Shown: positions 63,166 through 64,000 of the stretch, piece by piece
How the letters are laid out: each line of letters starts with the position of its first letter
How positions within the stretch are numbered: position 1 is the stretch's first letter
Assembly (NCBI RefSeq): GCF_000024345.1
Contig: NC_013729.1
Span: 4,774,001 to 4,838,000, forward strand
Length of the DNA: 64,000 nt
Direction: 5' to 3'
Origin: Kribbella flavida DSM 17836
Lineage (GTDB): Bacteria > Actinomycetota > Actinomycetes > Propionibacteriales > Kribbellaceae
Notes under the pieces: model-generated
What the model saw: only the letters and a program-made list of their open reading frames with translations
Database searches by the model: none
What the model was told of the DNA's origin: nothing
Program-made: the position numbers and the translations under genes

Positions 63166-64000
63166 GTGCGGACTCCTCTGGTGACATCGCTCATCTCAAC
63201 GCTCATCCTGGCGGTGAGCGCATGCTCGGCTGAAAAGGGCTCAGCAGAGCAACCACCCCCGCCCGAACCGACGCAGACGCCGACGCCGACGCCGCTACCG
63301 AAACGCGAACTGGTCGTCTGGGCCGACACGATGTGCTCGGCGGTCGCGCGACTCGACAACGAACGCGCTGCACTGACGACGATGAACGCAGAGCTGAAGG
63401 AGCCGAACTTCGGGTCGATGGCGGCCTACTCCTACCTCAGCGGCAAGGCATCCGCGATCGAATCGCTCGTCGGCACCCTGGCCGAACTGAAGCCCAGCAG
63501 CAACGCCGCGGCGGACAAGCTCGCCGCGGAGTACCGACGCAAACTGGCGGCGATCAGCCCGCAGGTCACCTCCCTGGCCGGCGCTTTCGGCGACAGCTAC
63601 AACCTGCCACTCGCCGAGCAGGTCCGCCGAGCCCGGCAGGTCGGTGCCTTGATCGCGACCGTCAAGCCGACCGGGCCCGACCTCCCCACGCTGATCAAGA
63701 CCGATCCGGCCCTCGCCGTCGCGTACCACCTCGCGCCTAGCTGCACGCCGCTGTCCCCGTCGCCCTCGACCAGCAGCACCGCACCGACTACACCGCCGAC
63801 CACTCCGCTACCGCTCGCAGCCGACGGCGAGAACTACCAGGCCTGCACCGACGGCAACTGCGAGGTACTGGTGAAACAGTCCGCCAGATTCGCAGTCAAG
63901 GGCAAGCTCCTCACGGTCACGGTGACCAACGGCGAGGTGAACGTGAGCAACCGAGAAGCGGACGGATCGGGCTTCACCACGGGCCTGACCGAGCAAGGTG
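63166..64000 (+). CDS. Lipoprotein of unknown function (3' end outside window)
   Basis: Starts at GTG 63166 (a GTG at 63181 is in frame and possible). The signal peptide ends LAVSAC, a lipobox with Cys about residue 20. A Pro/Thr-rich linker (PPPPEPTQTPTPTPLPK) precedes a helical domain (WADTMCSAVARLDNERAALTTM onward, about 50-190) and then a Ser/Thr/Pro stretch (SPSPSTSSTAPTTPPTTPL) and a beta-rich part with CTDGNC. At least 278 codons are open and no stop is reached. No family recognised. Confidence 0.8.
   Translation, partial: MRTPLVTSLISTLILAVSACSAEKGSAEQPPPPEPTQTPTPTPLPKRELVVWADTMCSAVARLDNERAALTTMNAELKEPNFGSMAAYSYLSGKASAIESLVGTLAELKPSSNAAADKLAAEYRRKLAAISPQVTSLAGAFGDSYNLPLAEQVRRARQVGALIATVKPTGPDLPTLIKTDPALAVAYHLAPSCTPLSPSPSTSSTAPTTPPTTPLPLAADGENYQACTDGNCEVLVKQSARFAVKGKLLTVTVTNGEVNVSNREADGSGFTTGLTEQG

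Overview
The window is GC-rich, gene-dense DNA with heavy GTG/TTG start usage, many ATGA/GTGA gene overlaps, several ECF sigma/anti-sigma pairs, LuxR-type (LAL) and MarR regulators, a class F sortase, GuaB1 and F420-0-type ABC cassettes. This points to a soil-type actinomycete. A Kribbella-like member of Propionibacteriales is my best guess, but it rests on gene style and not on a marker gene. No rRNA, tRNA, CRISPR array, prophage or complete insertion sequence is visible. No gene-free stretch exceeds about 240 bases.

Layout. 1-2.9 kb: the start of an ECF sigma gene, a LemA-like membrane protein, and an OmpR-type two-component system with a 17-bp tandem repeat between its genes. 3.1-8.4 kb: ATP-grasp enzyme, threonine dehydratase-like enzyme, GT87-like membrane glycosyltransferase, HAD protein and Ser/Thr kinase. 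8.5-13.0 kb: a divergent ROK regulator followed by two tandem secreted DUF4874/DUF4832 proteins. 13.1-16.5 kb: SGNH hydrolase, and an MMPL exporter divergent from its likely MarR repressor with paired operators. 16.5-19.3 kb: a four-gene operon of DUF4397 wall protein, class F sortase, SigK-like sigma and RskA-like anti-sigma. 19.5-26.6 kb: TIGR01777 epimerase, guaB1, ackA, pta and a PRC-barrel/DUF2382 stress protein. 26.8-31.6 kb: a small unknown protein, a STAS antagonist and a 1400-residue sensor that fuses histidine kinase, receiver, PP2C phosphatase and RsbW-like kinase. 31.8-36.0 kb: FecCD permease, ATPase, binding protein and MFS exporter behind a Zur-like box. 36-43.8 kb: a SUKH protein, and an LAL regulator divergent from a four-gene transporter/oxidoreductase operon. 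43.9-57.5 kb: a His/Cys-rich small protein, arginase-fold enzyme, SigE-family sigma with a membrane partner, TetR/NmrA/FAD-oxidase genes, a MarR/quinone reductase pair with two strong operators, a secreted protease, an orphan HTH protein, a small secreted protein behind an AT-rich palindrome, a NarL two-component system and a TAP-like hydrolase. 57.6-64 kb: a spore-photoproduct-lyase-like radical SAM protein, a second ABC importer operon carrying a methyltransferase and headed by the same Zur-like box, a small membrane protein and a lipoprotein cut by the window edge.

The most interesting theme is the pair of importer cassettes (31.8-36.0 and 58.8-62.5 kb). Both encode NCG-type binding proteins, which are usually labelled as proposed F420-0 transporters. 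Both sit behind near-identical 7-1-7 palindromes that look like Zur sites, which suggests zinc or metallophore uptake instead. Other items worth a look are four convergent gene pairs sharing one CTAG as both stop codons, the kinase/phosphatase/RsbW fusion coupled to a STAS gene, the 40-bp inverted repeat at 0.8 kb, and a likely N-terminal frame break or mis-start in the photolyase-like gene.
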